Source of the DNA: Amaricoccus macauensis
GTDB taxonomy: Bacteria > Pseudomonadota > Alphaproteobacteria > Rhodobacterales > Rhodobacteraceae
Length of the DNA: 64,000 nucleotides
Direction of reading: 5' to 3'
Assembly (NCBI RefSeq): GCF_014201905.1
Contig: NZ_JACHFM010000004.1
Span: 124,001 to 188,000 of the forward strand
Shown here: positions 17,964-28,283 of the stretch, piece after piece
Numbering within the stretch: position 1 is the stretch's first letter
Layout of the letters: each line of letters begins with the position of its first letter
Notes under the pieces: generated by a model
The model's input: the letters and a program-made list of their open reading frames with translations, nothing else
Database searches by the model: none
Told to the model about the DNA's origin: nothing
Program-made: the position numbers and the translations under genes

Positions 17964-18524
17964 TCAGAACTCGCCGAGGCCCTTGAAGTCCATCGCTTCG
18001 AGAAAGGCGGTCTTGTCCTCGATCGAGGCACTGCCGCCGAGGCTGATCATCACCTTGTTGTTGACCACGCCCTGCAGGTCCTCGCCGTCGCGGTTGAACT
18101 CGGTCCGCTGGATCCGGATCGGCTTGCCGCCCGCCACGCCCGAGAGGCTCGAGATCATTGCCCCGACGCTCGAGACCATCGGCGAATTGGCGACCAGGGT
18201 GATCGTCAGGTCATTACCGTCCCTGGTGTAAGTCGCCTCGGTGCTGGTGCCGCCACCGAACATTCCCATGAAATCGGTGCTGTCGTCCTCGGCGGCCGGC
18301 TCGCGGGTCCAGCCCGGCAGGGGCTCGGGCAGAAACTTCGCGAGGCTCTCGGCCTTCATGGAGCCGAGCAGCTTCGAGGCATAGTCGAGATCCTGCCGCG
18401 CACCATCGACGTCACCGTCGTTGTAGGCCTTGAGCGCGCTCTCGACCGTATCGGTGAACTCGTCGGCGCTCGCGGGAAGGGTCGCCGCCGCGAGGGCGAC
18501 AGCCAGAGCAAGACTGCGGATCAT
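17964..18524 (-). CDS. Secreted protein of unknown function
   Basis: 186 residues from the ATG at 18524, which has GAAGGAG about 9 bases upstream and opens with a clear Sec signal peptide (MIRSLALAVALAAATLPASA, cleavage before DEF). The mature part begins with a helical stretch ALKAYNDGDVDGARQDLDYA, followed by a beta-rich region containing ATYTRDGNDLTITLVANS and a Lys/Asp-rich end. I do not recognise the family. It lies between the mre operon and the tct operon on the same strand but is separated from both by gaps, so it is probably its own unit acting in the periplasm. Confidence 0.75.
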   Translation of the reverse strand: MIRSLALAVALAAATLPASADEFTDTVESALKAYNDGDVDGARQDLDYASKLLGSMKAESLAKFLPEPLPGWTREPAAEDDSTDFMGMFGGGTSTEATYTRDGNDLTITLVANSPMVSSVGAMISSLSGVAGGKPIRIQRTEFNRDGEDLQGVVNNKVMISLGGSASIEDKTAFLEAMDFKGLGEF

Positions 18525-18574
18525 TCCGGGGGGCTCCTTCAGGTTTATGGCTTTTCCGGGCAGGCCCGGAGAAT

Positions 18575-18597
18575 CGCCGGCCACCATAGGGCCGGCG
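18575..18597 (-). terminator. Stem-loop downstream of tctA
   Basis: 8-bp arms CGCCGGCC and GGCCGGCG with a 7-base loop, directly after the tctA stop in transcription direction. No T-run follows, so intrinsic termination is uncertain. Confidence 0.45.
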
Positions 18598-18618
18598 CGA
18601 CGCCCGCGCGAGGGGGCG

Positions 18619-20124
18619 TCAGTCTTCCTCGACGAAGACCTCGTCCCGCTTGCGCCGCACCGACGGCAGGACCGCGACGACGATCGCGATGACGGCGAGC
18701 GCCAGCAGCGTCGCCGAGATCGGCCGCTCGAGGAAGATCATCGGATCGCCGCGCGACAGGATCATCGCTCGCCGCAGGTGCTCTTCCAGCAGCGGCCCGA
18801 GGACGAAGCCGAGCAGCAGCGGCGCCGGCTCGCAGCCGAGCTTCACCAGCACGTAGCCGACCAGGCCGAAGACCGCGATCGCGTAGACATCGAAGTGGTT
18901 CGAGGCGATCGCGTAGCAGCCGACCGACGCAAAGACCACGATCGCCGGAAACAGCACCCGGTACGGCACCGTCAGCAGCTTCACCCAGAGCCCGATCAGC
19001 GGCAGGTTCAGAATGACGAGCATCAGGTTGCCGACCCACATCGAGACGATGATGCCCCAGAAGAGCGCCGGCTCGTCCTTGATGACGTTGGGTCCGGGGG
19101 TGATCCCCTGAATGATGAACGCGCCGATCATCAGCGCCATGACCGGATGCGCCGGGATGCCGAGCGTCAGCATCGGGATGAAGCTGGTCTGTGCCGCGGC
19201 GTTGTTGGCGCTCTCGGGGCCGGCGACACCCTCGATTGCGCCCTTGCCGAAGTCCTGCGGGCGCTTGGACAGCCGCTTCTCGACCGAATAGGCCGCGAAG
19301 GACGACAGCACGTGCCCCCCGCCCGGCAGGATGCCGAGGACCGTCCCGAGGCCGGTGCCGCGCAGCACCGGCCATGCGATGCGGCGGAGCTGCTCGCGGG
19401 TGAGCCAGAGGTTCGACACCCGGCGGACCATGACCTCGCGCGTGGTCTCGTTCTCGAGGTTGCGCAGGATCTCGGCGACGCCAAAGACGCCGACCGCGAC
19501 CGCGACGAAATTGAGGCCCGAGTAGAGCTCGAAGAAGCCGAAGGTGAAGCGCGGCGTGCCGGTGTAGATGTCCTGCCCCACCATGCCGAGCAGCAGGCCG
19601 AGGACGATCATCGCCAGCGCCTTCAGGATCGAGCCGTGGGCAAGCGCGATCGAGGCGATGAGTCCGAGCACGATGAGCGAAAAGTACTCCGGCGCGCCGA
19701 AATTGAGCGCCGCCCGCGCGAGCGGCGGCGCGGCGAGCGCCAGCACGAAGGTCGCGACCGTACCGGCGAAGAACGAGCCGAGCGCCGCGGTGGCGAGCGC
19801 CGCGCCCGCCTCGCCCTTGCGCGCCATCTGATAGCCGTCGATCGCCGTCACCGCCGAGGAGGTCTCCCCCGGCAGGTTGATGAGGATCGCCGTCGTCGAA
19901 CCGCCGTACTGCGCGCCGTAGTAGATGCCCGCCAGCATGATGAGCGCGGTGACCGGCGCGAAGGAGAAGGTGATCGGCAGCAGCATGGCGATCGTCGCGG
20001 TCGGGCCAATCCCCGGCAGGACGCCCACGAGCGTGCCGAGCAGGCAGCCGACGAAGCAGTAGAGCAGGTTGACTGGCGTGAACGCGGTCTCGAAGCCGAG
20101 GGCGAGGTTCGCGAGAAGTTCCAT
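18619..20124 (-). CDS. tctA: Tripartite tricarboxylate transporter, large permease TctA
   Basis: 501 residues from the ATG at 20124 ([10 protein letters not shown]), with about eleven to twelve membrane segments. Family landmarks are [20 protein letters not shown], the [20 protein letters not shown] motif, the paired half [14 protein letters not shown], and [20 protein letters not shown]. It forms the membrane channel of a TTT system driven by ion gradients with TctB and the periplasmic TctC. The stop-to-start distance to tctB is essentially zero, so the three are one operon tctC-tctB-tctA. Substrate in the family is citrate or another carboxylate; not determinable here. Confidence 0.94.
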   Translation of the reverse strand: MELLANLALGFETAFTPVNLLYCFVGCLLGTLVGVLPGIGPTATIAMLLPITFSFAPVTALIMLAGIYYGAQYGGSTTAILINLPGETSSAVTAIDGYQMARKGEAGAALATAALGSFFAGTVATFVLALAAPPLARAALNFGAPEYFSLIVLGLIASIALAHGSILKALAMIVLGLLLGMVGQDIYTGTPRFTFGFFELYSGLNFVAVAVGVFGVAEILRNLENETTREVMVRRVSNLWLTREQLRRIAWPVLRGTGLGTVLGILPGGGHVLSSFAAYSVEKRLSKRPQDFGKGAIEGVAGPESANNAAAQTSFIPMLTLGIPAHPVMALMIGAFIIQGITPGPNVIKDEPALFWGIIVSMWVGNLMLVILNLPLIGLWVKLLTVPYRVLFPAIVVFASVGCYAIASNHFDVYAIAVFGLVGYVLVKLGCEPAPLLLGFVLGPLLEEHLRRAMILSRGDPMIFLERPISATLLALAVIAIVVAVLPSVRRKRDEVFVEED

Positions 20125-20125
20125 C

Positions 20126-20596
20126 TCAGACGATCCCTCGCAGCCATGACCCGAAGAGCGGCACGGAGACGCCAAGCCCGAAGTGGAATATGACGACCGC
20201 GAGCGCCGTCAGGGCGGAGGCGATCGCGAGCGCGGCGAGCGGCGAGTTGCTGCGGCTCGCGAGCCCGCTCAGGAACGCCGCCGCGAAGACCGCCGGCACG
20301 AGGCCAAGGCCGCGGACGGTGGCGCCGAAGCAGACCAGCGCGGTGAGGATCAGGACGGCCCCCCGCCAGGGCACCGGGCCGAGCGGCGTGTCCGAGGCGG
20401 CCGCGGTCACGCCCTTGACGAGGATCGCCGCTCCGAGCACCCCGAGCGCGACCGCGAGCACCAGGGGAAAGTACCCCGGCCCCATGCGGAACGCCGTCCC
20501 GAGCTTGTAACCCGCGGCGGCGGTGCCAAAGGCCCCGGCGAAGCCGAGAAAGATCAGGCCGGACAGGATGTCCTTGACGCCCGCACGGCCCATCAA
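20126..20596 (-). CDS. tctB: Tripartite tricarboxylate transporter, small subunit TctB
   Basis: 156 residues with four predicted membrane helices (DILSGLIFLGFAGAFGTAA, YFPLVLAVALGVLGAAILV, AVLILTALVCFGATV and a C-terminal one ending VVIFHFGLGV). The FRMGPGYFP motif in the first loop is characteristic of TctB. It lies between tctC and tctA with only one base between neighbours. Confidence 0.9.
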   Translation of the reverse strand: MMGRAGVKDILSGLIFLGFAGAFGTAAAGYKLGTAFRMGPGYFPLVLAVALGVLGAAILVKGVTAAASDTPLGPVPWRGAVLILTALVCFGATVRGLGLVPAVFAAAFLSGLASRSNSPLAALAIASALTALAVVIFHFGLGVSVPLFGSWLRGIV

Positions 20597-20597
20597 C

Positions 20598-21563
20598 TCA
20601 CTGCGCCTTGGCGCCGGCGGCGTCGATCAGCGGCTTCCAGAGCGCGATCTGGTCGCTGAGAAGCGACGCAAGCGCCTCTGGTGTCGCCTCGTCGGCGGCA
20701 ACGGGCGCGGTGCCCAACTCGGCGAAACGCCCGGCGACCGTCGGATCTGCCACGGCGACCTTCAGCGCCGCCCCGAGCTTCTGCAGCGCCCCGTCGGGCG
20801 TGCCGGCGGGCGCGTAGAGCCCATGCCAGATCCCGAGCTGGAAGTCGGGCAGCCCGGCCTCGGCCGTCGTCGGCACGTCAGGCAGGTTGCCGAGCCGGTC
20901 GGGCGAGGTGACCGCATAGGCCTTCACTTCACCGCCGAGGATCTGCCCGGTGGTGTTCGTGGTCTGGTCGCACATGAAGTCGACCTGACCGCCGATGAGG
21001 TCGGTCATCGCCGGTCCGGTGCCCTGATAGGGAACGGTGACGAGTTCGGTGTCGATCGCTTCCATGAACAGCATGCCGCAGAGATGGCTCGCAGCGCCAA
21101 TGCCGGCATTGGCGTAAGTCACCTCGTCCTTGTGCTCCTTCACGTAGGCGATGAGCTCTTCAAGGGTGCTCGGCGGGAAGTCCTTGCGCGCGATGATCGT
21201 CATCGGCACCGAGGTGACGAGGCCGATGGGCGCGAAGTCCTTCACCGGATCGAATGCGAGGTCCGGGTAGAGCGAGGGCGCCGTCGACATGCCGATGTGG
21301 TGGAGGAGCAGCGTGTAGCCATCAGGATCGGCCTTCGCCACCTGCGTCGCGCCGAGGGTGCCACCGGCGCCGCCGACGTTCTGCACGACGATCTGCTGGC
21401 CAAGCTCCTTGCCCATCGGCTCGGCGATGAGGCGCGTCACGGTGTCGGTCGGCCCACCCGCGGTGAAGGGCACGACGAACGTGATCGGCCCGGTCGGATA
21501 CTCTTGGGCGAACGCGCCCTGCGACATGACGACAATCGCTGCCAGCGGCAAGAGTCCGCGCAT
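20598..21563 (-). CDS. tctC: Tripartite tricarboxylate transporter, periplasmic binding protein TctC
   Basis: 321 residues from the ATG at 21563 with GGGGAG seven bases upstream; the longer frame to 21734 is discarded. Signal peptide MRGLLPLAAIVVMSQGAFA, then the BugT/TctC fold with YPTGPITFVVPFTAGGPTDT (start of mature domain), the NVGGAGGTLGATQVAKADPDGYTLL block and YQGTGPAMTDLIGGQVDFMC. Binds a carboxylate in the periplasm and delivers it to TctAB. First gene of the operon. Confidence 0.93.
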   Translation of the reverse strand: MRGLLPLAAIVVMSQGAFAQEYPTGPITFVVPFTAGGPTDTVTRLIAEPMGKELGQQIVVQNVGGAGGTLGATQVAKADPDGYTLLLHHIGMSTAPSLYPDLAFDPVKDFAPIGLVTSVPMTIIARKDFPPSTLEELIAYVKEHKDEVTYANAGIGAASHLCGMLFMEAIDTELVTVPYQGTGPAMTDLIGGQVDFMCDQTTNTTGQILGGEVKAYAVTSPDRLGNLPDVPTTAEAGLPDFQLGIWHGLYAPAGTPDGALQKLGAALKVAVADPTVAGRFAELGTAPVAADEATPEALASLLSDQIALWKPLIDAAGAKAQ

Positions 21564-21684
21564 GAAAATCTCCCCATTCTCGCTTGTGCGGCTCTCGGCC
21601 GATTCGACTCGAATGTTCGCGGCAGAAGGCAACAAAATCAAGCGCAACGCCGCAGCCTGCCGGGCCGCAGTCCGAAACAGCGAA

Positions 21685-21713
21685 AAGGCCCGCGCCGTCG
21701 CCGGCCGGGCCTT
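21685..21713 (-). terminator. Rho-independent terminator of ctrA
   Basis: Arms AAGGCCCG and CGGGCCTT with a GC-rich loop, followed on the minus strand by CCTTTTCG. It lies about 70 bases after the ctrA stop. The remainder of the 219-base gap 21564-21782 holds the tctC leader; nothing else is seen. Confidence 0.7.
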
Positions 21714-21782
21714 GTCCATCACTCGCCGCCTCACGCGTGGGCGGTACTCGTCAACTGCGGGCGGTCGCGCACCTCGCCCGCG

Positions 21783-22496
21783 TTACGCCCCTACCGCCAG
21801 CCGGCGTTTTGCCTCGCTGCTCGAAGGATCCCGGAGGACATATCCGCGCCCCCACACTGTCTCGATATAGTTCTCGCCCCCCGTGGCTTCGGAGAGCTTC
21901 TTGCGGAGCTTGCAGATGAAGACGTCGATGATCTTCAGTTCCGGCTCGTCCATGCCGCCGTAGAGATGGTTGAGGAACATCTCCTTCGTGAGGGTTGTGC
22001 CCTTGCGAAGCGAGAGAAGCTCCAGCATCTGGTATTCCTTGCCGGTAAGATGCACCGACGTGCCATCGACCTCGACCGTCTTCTGGTCGAGATTGACCGT
22101 GAACTTGCCGGTGGCGATGACCGACTGGGCGTGCCCCTTGGAGCGGCGCACGATGGCGTGGATGCGCGCGATCAGTTCCTGCCGGTGGAACGGCTTCGTC
22201 ATGTAGTCGTCCGCGCCGAAACCGAAGCCCTTGAGCTTGTTCTCGGTGTCGTCCGCGCCGGACAGGATCAGGATCGGCGTCTCGACCTTGGCGAGGCGCA
22301 GCTGCCGCAGAACGTCATGCCCGTTCATGTCCGGCAGGTTGAGATCAAGAAGAATCAGATCATAGTCATAAAGCTTCGCAAGATCGATGCCCTCTTCGCC
22401 CAAATCTGTGGCGTACACGTTGAGATTGGCATTCTGGAGCATCAGCTCGATGCTCTTCGAGGTCGTCGGATCGTCTTCGACAAGGAGGACGCGCAT
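21783..22496 (-). CDS. ctrA: Cell-cycle response regulator CtrA
   Basis: OmpR-type DNA-binding response regulator, 237 residues from the ATG at 22496. That start gives [20 protein letters not shown] and puts the phosphoacceptor Asp exactly at residue 51, as in Caulobacter CtrA; a GTG three codons earlier is the alternative. The receiver (1-117) contains the acidic pair at 8-9, D51 and Lys in MTKPF. The winged-helix domain (125-230) has [20 protein letters not shown] and [12 protein letters not shown]. In Rhodobacterales CtrA controls motility, gene-transfer-agent and cell-cycle genes. A near-consensus CtrA box lies upstream (22559-22573), suggesting autoregulation. Confidence 0.97.
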   Translation of the reverse strand: MRVLLVEDDPTTSKSIELMLQNANLNVYATDLGEEGIDLAKLYDYDLILLDLNLPDMNGHDVLRQLRLAKVETPILILSGADDTENKLKGFGFGADDYMTKPFHRQELIARIHAIVRRSKGHAQSVIATGKFTVNLDQKTVEVDGTSVHLTGKEYQMLELLSLRKGTTLTKEMFLNHLYGGMDEPELKIIDVFICKLRKKLSEATGGENYIETVWGRGYVLRDPSSSEAKRRLAVGA

Positions 22497-22558
22497 GTCC
22501 TGCACTCCGTTCTACCAGCCGGCCCTTCGCACCGCGTCCGCACATAACCCCGAAATGG

Positions 22559-22573
22559 TTAACGAGTGGTTAC
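22559..22573. promoter_or_regulatory. Predicted CtrA box upstream of ctrA
   Basis: TTAA-CGAGTGG-TTAC matches the CtrA consensus TTAA-N7-TTAA at seven of eight fixed bases with the exact 7-base spacing. It lies about 65 bases before the ctrA start, in the position expected for autoregulation. Confidence 0.65.
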
Positions 22574-22601
22574 GCGATAGTTCACCCCCTAGCAACTCTC
22601 C

Positions 22602-22880
22602 TTAAGGTTGTCGATACTTTTGCAGCGAGGTCACGCGCAGCGCCGATGCGCCGTGCCGCGCCATCGCCTCGCGCCAGGCGTCGAGCTCCTCCTGCGAGAT
22701 GCCATACATCTCTTGGACCTCCTCGGCGTCCATCAGGCCGTTGTCAACCGCCGCCACCACGATCGCCTTGCGACGCGCAACCCATCGGTCGGTGTTGACC
22801 GGCGGCAGGTCGGACCGCGTCAGGCGGCTGCCATTCGGCAGCATGACGGAAACCGGCCCCTTCCCTCGACGAATGTACAT
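22602..22880 (-). CDS. sciP: SciP-like CtrA inhibitor (DUF1153)
   Basis: 92 residues from the ATG at 22880 with GGAG six bases upstream. It has the DUF1153 pattern: LPNGSRLTRSDLPP, NTDRWVARRKAIVVAAVDNG, a helix-turn-helix around YGISQEELDAWREAMARHG, and the ending TSLQKYRQP seen in Rhodobacterales members. In Caulobacter SciP binds DNA and CtrA and blocks CtrA-activated transcription. Position immediately upstream of ctrA on the same strand and next to mnmA is the usual order in this group. About 105 bases separate it from ctrA, so ctrA probably also has its own promoter. Confidence 0.9.
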   Translation of the reverse strand: MYIRRGKGPVSVMLPNGSRLTRSDLPPVNTDRWVARRKAIVVAAVDNGLMDAEEVQEMYGISQEELDAWREAMARHGASALRVTSLQKYRQP

Positions 22881-22958
22881 GATCCACTCCACGAAACTCG
22901 CACTCACGACAGTCGGCTTGGTAGCGCCCCATCCCTTAAGTGCCCATGAAGCTAACCC

Positions 22959-22986
22959 TTGTCGGTGCTTAGGGTTTTACTATATT
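22959..22986 (+). promoter_or_regulatory. Predicted mnmA promoter overlapping an inverted repeat
   Basis: -35 TTGTCG (22959-22964), 16-base spacer and -10 TATATT (22981-22986), about 28 bases before the mnmA ATG. The arms AACCCT (22954-22959) and AGGGTT (22971-22976) form an inverted repeat over the -35 and spacer, which could be an operator shared with the divergent sciP-like gene. Confidence 0.5.
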
Positions 22987-23014
22987 CTGGGCGATCCAAA
23001 CATGTGGCCCAACC

Positions 23015-24175
23015 ATGTCCGTCGCTGCCGCCCTCGCCGAGCTGAATTCTCTCGGGCTTCCCAAGGCCCCATGCGACACGCGCGTGGTCGTCGCCATGTC
23101 GGGCGGCGTCGACAGCTCCGTGGTCGCGGCCCTGCTCAAGGCCGAGGGCTACGATGTCGTCGGAGTGACGCTCCAGCTCTACGACCACGGCGCCGCCCTG
23201 GCACGCAAGGGAGCCTGCTGCGCCGGTCGTGACATCCATGACGCCCGCCGGGTGGCCGAGGCCATGGGCTTCCCGCACTACGTCCTCGACTATGAGAACC
23301 GGTTCCGCGCCGCGGTGATCGACGAGTTCGCCGACGCCTATCTCGCCGGCGCGACCCCTGTCCCCTGCATCCGCTGCAACGAGCGGGTGAAGTTCCGCGA
23401 CCTCATGGAGACCGCCCGCGATCTCGAGGCGGACTGCATGGCGACCGGCCACTACATCCGCCGGATCGCCGGGCCGAACGGGCCGGAGCTGCACCGGGCG
23501 GCGGACCTCGACCGCGACCAGAGCTATTTCCTCTTCTCCACCACGCCCGCGCAACTCGACTACCTGCGCTTTCCCCTGGGCGGTCTCGCCTCCAAGGCCG
23601 AGACCCGCGCGCTCGCCGCCTGCTTCGGGCTCTCCGTCGCGGACAAGCCCGACAGCCAGGACATCTGCTTCGTGCCGAACGGCTCCTATGCGGCGGTGAT
23701 CGAGAAGCTCAGGCCCGGTGCCGCGGAGCCGGGCGAGATCGTGCATCTCGACGGACGGGTGCTCGGCCAGCACGGCGGCGTCATCCGCTACACCGTCGGC
23801 CAGCGCCGCGGTCTCGGCATCGGCGGCGGCGACTCCGGTGGCGAGCCGCTCTTCGTCGTGCGCCTCGACGCGGACGCCCGGCGCGTCATCGTCGGCCCGC
23901 GCGAAGCCCTCGCCCGCGCCACGGTCCCGGTCAGCGAAGTGAACTGGCTCGGCGACTCCCCCTTCGAGGCGGCACCGCCCGAGGGCTGGGAAGTCGAGGT
24001 CCGGGTGCGCTCCACCCGTCCGCCTAAACCCGCCCGGGTCTTCCCCGAGGGGCCGGCGCGCGCACGCATCGAGCTGCTGGCACCCGAAGAGGGCGTGGCA
24101 CCGGGCCAGGCCTGCGTCTTCTACGCCACTGATGGCACCCGGGTCCTCGGCGGCGGCTGGATCGCCCGGAGCTGA
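23015..24175 (+). CDS. mnmA: tRNA-specific 2-thiouridylase MnmA
   Basis: Installs sulfur at C2 of the wobble uridine in tRNA for Lys, Glu and Gln. 386 residues. The ATP-pyrophosphatase loop [14 protein letters not shown] is near residue 28, [14 protein letters not shown] holds one catalytic Cys, ATGHYIRRI and DRDQSYFLF are typical, and SQDICFV supplies the second Cys; the C-terminal beta domain follows. The start [19 protein letters not shown] is a little longer than the E. coli protein. Divergent from the ctrA-sciP pair. Confidence 0.96.
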   Translation: MSVAAALAELNSLGLPKAPCDTRVVVAMSGGVDSSVVAALLKAEGYDVVGVTLQLYDHGAALARKGACCAGRDIHDARRVAEAMGFPHYVLDYENRFRAAVIDEFADAYLAGATPVPCIRCNERVKFRDLMETARDLEADCMATGHYIRRIAGPNGPELHRAADLDRDQSYFLFSTTPAQLDYLRFPLGGLASKAETRALAACFGLSVADKPDSQDICFVPNGSYAAVIEKLRPGAAEPGEIVHLDGRVLGQHGGVIRYTVGQRRGLGIGGGDSGGEPLFVVRLDADARRVIVGPREALARATVPVSEVNWLGDSPFEAAPPEGWEVEVRVRSTRPPKPARVFPEGPARARIELLAPEEGVAPGQACVFYATDGTRVLGGGWIARS

Positions 24176-24186
24176 GGGGGCCGCCC

Positions 24187-24891
24187 GTGCCGAAGCGCCC
24201 GCTGCTTCCCGTCGACCCCGCCGAACGACTGCACCGGATCGTACTCATCACCCTGCAGACCGCCATGGCGATCGAGGTGCTGGTGCTGCTCTGGCGCCGC
24301 GACCTGCAGGACACGCTCCTCGTCCTCGCCATCATGATCCTGACACTGCTGCCGCTGCTGCTGCGCCACCGGCTCTCGGTCCGCATGCCCTACGCGTTCC
24401 AGATCATCGCCATCGTCTTCGTCTTCGCGGCGCTCTACCTCGGGTCGATGCGGCAGTTCTACGTGATGTTCCCGTGGTGGGACTCGATCCTGCACTTCAG
24501 CTCCGGGCTGCTGCTCGGCATCCTCGGCTTCATGCTGACCTACCTGCTGAACGAGGACGACCGCATCGACATGTCCCTGAAGCCGCTCTTCATGGCGGTC
24601 TTCGCCTTCACCTTCGCCCTGTCGCTCGGCGCGCTCTGGGAGATCGTGGAGTTCCTCATGGACGTGACCCTCGGCACCACCATGCAGACCCCGACGCCGG
24701 GCGACCCCTCCGGCCTCACCGACACGATGATCGACCTCATCCTCGATTCGACCGGCGGCCTCATCATCGCCGCCTACGGCTTCTTCTACGTGCGTCGGGG
24801 TTCGCAGTCGTTCATCTCCGACTGGATCGCCCGCTTCGTCCACGAGAACCCCGACTGGTTCCGCATCCGCCGCCGGCTCCGCCGCCGCTGA
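24187..24891 (+). CDS. YjdF-like integral membrane protein
   Basis: 234 residues starting at a GTG (24187) preceded by GAGGGGG, 11 bases after mnmA. Six or so hydrophobic segments, with WWDSILHFSSGLLLGILGF and LGALWEIVEFLMDV, the conserved blocks of the DUF2238/YjdF membrane family. The C-terminus is strongly basic (RRRLRRR). Function is unknown. It could be co-transcribed with mnmA; no functional link is evident. Confidence 0.78.
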   Translation: MPKRPLLPVDPAERLHRIVLITLQTAMAIEVLVLLWRRDLQDTLLVLAIMILTLLPLLLRHRLSVRMPYAFQIIAIVFVFAALYLGSMRQFYVMFPWWDSILHFSSGLLLGILGFMLTYLLNEDDRIDMSLKPLFMAVFAFTFALSLGALWEIVEFLMDVTLGTTMQTPTPGDPSGLTDTMIDLILDSTGGLIIAAYGFFYVRRGSQSFISDWIARFVHENPDWFRIRRRLRRR

Positions 24892-24898
24892 AACCGCG

Positions 24899-24934
24899 AA
24901 GGGGCCGGCCACGTCCCCGCGTGGCCGGCCCCTT
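24899..24934. terminator. Strong bidirectional terminator
   Basis: A perfect 15-bp stem (arms 24899-24913 and 24920-24934) with a six-base loop TCCCCG lies between the YjdF-like gene and the convergent YidB-like gene. Arms begin AAGGGGCC and end GGCCCCTT, giving short A and T runs on either side. Confidence 0.75.
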
Positions 24935-24956
24935 CCGTTCGACGCGGGAAGCCCGC

Positions 24957-25472
24957 TCAGATGATCTCGCGGGCCTCGTCTTCCGAGGGCACGCGGCCCT
25001 GCGGCGTCAGGCGATTGACCGCGTCGGGCAGCGAGGTCTTCAGGCGCGACAGGATCTCGGCGCGCGAGAGCCCGGTCTTCTGGGCCAGCTCGTCGAGCGT
25101 GTCCCCGCCGAGCGCCGTCTCGAGCTCGTTCTCCTCGATGCCGGTGTTCGATCCGCTCGACACCCACGAGTCGGCCTTCTCGCCGTGCCCGGTGGTGCGG
25201 AAGCGATCCATCAGCGAGTCGAGCCCGTCCTTCAGGTTGCGCCCCGAGTCATCGCCGCCGCCGAACATCTTGCCGATGTCACCAAGGATCCCGCCACCGC
25301 CACCGGCACCCGCGTCGGCCGTCACGGTCCCCGCGGGATCGGGTGCGCCGCCCGCCGGCGCACCCGCCCGGGCATCGCCGATCATGTCACGGATCTTGTC
25401 GCGGTTCTGAAAGCCGGCGACGGCCACGAGGCCGAGCAGCGCCAGCAGCGACGGCATGCCTTTCGAAGCCAT
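24957..25472 (-). CDS. YidB-like (DUF937) protein
   Basis: 171 residues. A short hydrophobic start MPSLLALLGLVAVAGF, a glycine-rich linker (AGAGGGGGILGDIGKMFGGG), then a helical C-terminal region with GDTLDELAQKTGLSRAEILS and LPDAVNRLTPQGRVPSEDE, the YidB/DUF937 signature. Function of the family is unknown. Stop and start spacing (27 bases) suggest co-expression with the GlsB-like membrane protein upstream. Confidence 0.8.
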   Translation of the reverse strand: MASKGMPSLLALLGLVAVAGFQNRDKIRDMIGDARAGAPAGGAPDPAGTVTADAGAGGGGGILGDIGKMFGGGDDSGRNLKDGLDSLMDRFRTTGHGEKADSWVSSGSNTGIEENELETALGGDTLDELAQKTGLSRAEILSRLKTSLPDAVNRLTPQGRVPSEDEAREII

Positions 25473-25499
25473 TTGGTTCTCCCGTTCGAGTTTGATGGA

Positions 25500-25751
25500 T
25501 CAGGCGCGCTTCGAGATGAAACCCCAGACGGCGAGCACGATGATCGCGCCCACCGCGGCGCCGATCAGACCCGCGCCGTCGTTCGGACCATACCACCCCA
25601 CGGCCTGACCGAGAAACGTCGCGACGAAGGCGCCGACGATACCGAGAATCGCGGTCAGAATGAACCCCTGCGGCTCGTTCGACCCCGGCATGATGAACTT
25701 CGCAATGACCCCTGCAAGGAAGCCGATGATGATCGTCCAGATAATGCCCAC
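25500..25751 (-). CDS. GlsB/YeaQ/YmgE-type stress membrane protein
   Basis: 83 residues from a GTG at 25751, chosen for the AGGAGG eight bases upstream and because it yields the standard family N-terminus GIIWTIIIGFLAGVIAKFIM. Three to four hydrophobic helices with Gly-rich packing (ILGIVGAFVATFLGQAVGWY) and a basic C-terminus. Transglycosylase-associated/GlsB proteins are induced by envelope and general stress; mechanism unknown. Confidence 0.85.
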   Translation of the reverse strand: MGIIWTIIIGFLAGVIAKFIMPGSNEPQGFILTAILGIVGAFVATFLGQAVGWYGPNDGAGLIGAAVGAIIVLAVWGFISKRA

Positions 25752-25864
25752 GCGGAGCCCTCCTCGTTCGCTGACCGCAGAAAACGCTTGGGAAGTCCCA
25801 CAGTTCCGTGAAACGGACGAGCTTCTTGCCGCAGCGCGGGCGATCGTGGCGACAGCCGGATCCG

Positions 25865-28021
<2,157 letters not shown>

Positions 28022-28073
28022 TCAGCCCGCGCTACCGGGGCAACCCGGGGGCGCCGCCGCGGCGGCCTTTGGG

Positions 28074-28223
28074 AAAAGTGGGAAGGGCACCGGAGCCGCC
28101 CTTCCCACGCCGCATCTACCAGGTACTCGTGCTGGGGAGGAATCCAACCAAGAACTACAGCGGCTTATGGGCTCTCCGTAGCGCAACGTGCATCCCGGCC
28201 GCAAGTTGCAAACGCCCATCCGC
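28074..28223 (-). ncRNA. Predicted small RNA, roughly 150 nt
   Basis: The 295-base gap between ligA and the ribokinase gene has no credible ORF but carries a promoter (28230-28258) and a T-tailed terminator (28078-28108) in the same orientation. The transcript would include a GCAAC/GTTGC hairpin, a CTACGG/CCGCTGTAG hairpin, and an unpaired TTCCTCCCC tract (28134-28142), complementary to Shine-Dalgarno sequences, as in CCUCC-motif alphaproteobacterial sRNAs. It does not show SRP, RNase P or tmRNA signatures. 6S RNA is possible on length alone. Ends are estimated. Confidence 0.55.
28078..28108 (-). terminator. Rho-independent terminator of the predicted sRNA
   Basis: Perfect 11-bp stem GTGGGAAGGGC / GCCCTTCCCAC with a 9-base loop; on the minus strand it is followed by TTTTCCC. 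It lies 176 bases beyond the ribokinase stop, so it fits a separate transcript better than a ribokinase 3' end, although it may serve both. Confidence 0.72.
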
Positions 28224-28229
28224 CGGGCA

Positions 28230-28258
28230 ATTATCCGCTCATGGCGAAGATTCACCAA
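28230..28258 (-). promoter_or_regulatory. Predicted sigma-70 promoter of the small RNA
   Basis: Minus strand -35 TTGGTG (28258-28253), 17-base spacer, -10 GATAAT (28235-28230); predicted start about 28223. It lies within 60 bases after the ribokinase stop codon and points toward the terminator. Confidence 0.55.
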
Positions 28259-28283
28259 CGATTTCAGTCGGAAACGGGTCGCT

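Noticed and set aside
28109-28160. tRNA or tmRNA in the ligA-rbsK gap
   Set aside because: GGTTGGATTCC resembles a T-arm on the minus strand but lacks the GTTCRA core, the acceptor and anticodon arms do not form, and no tmRNA tag sequence is present.
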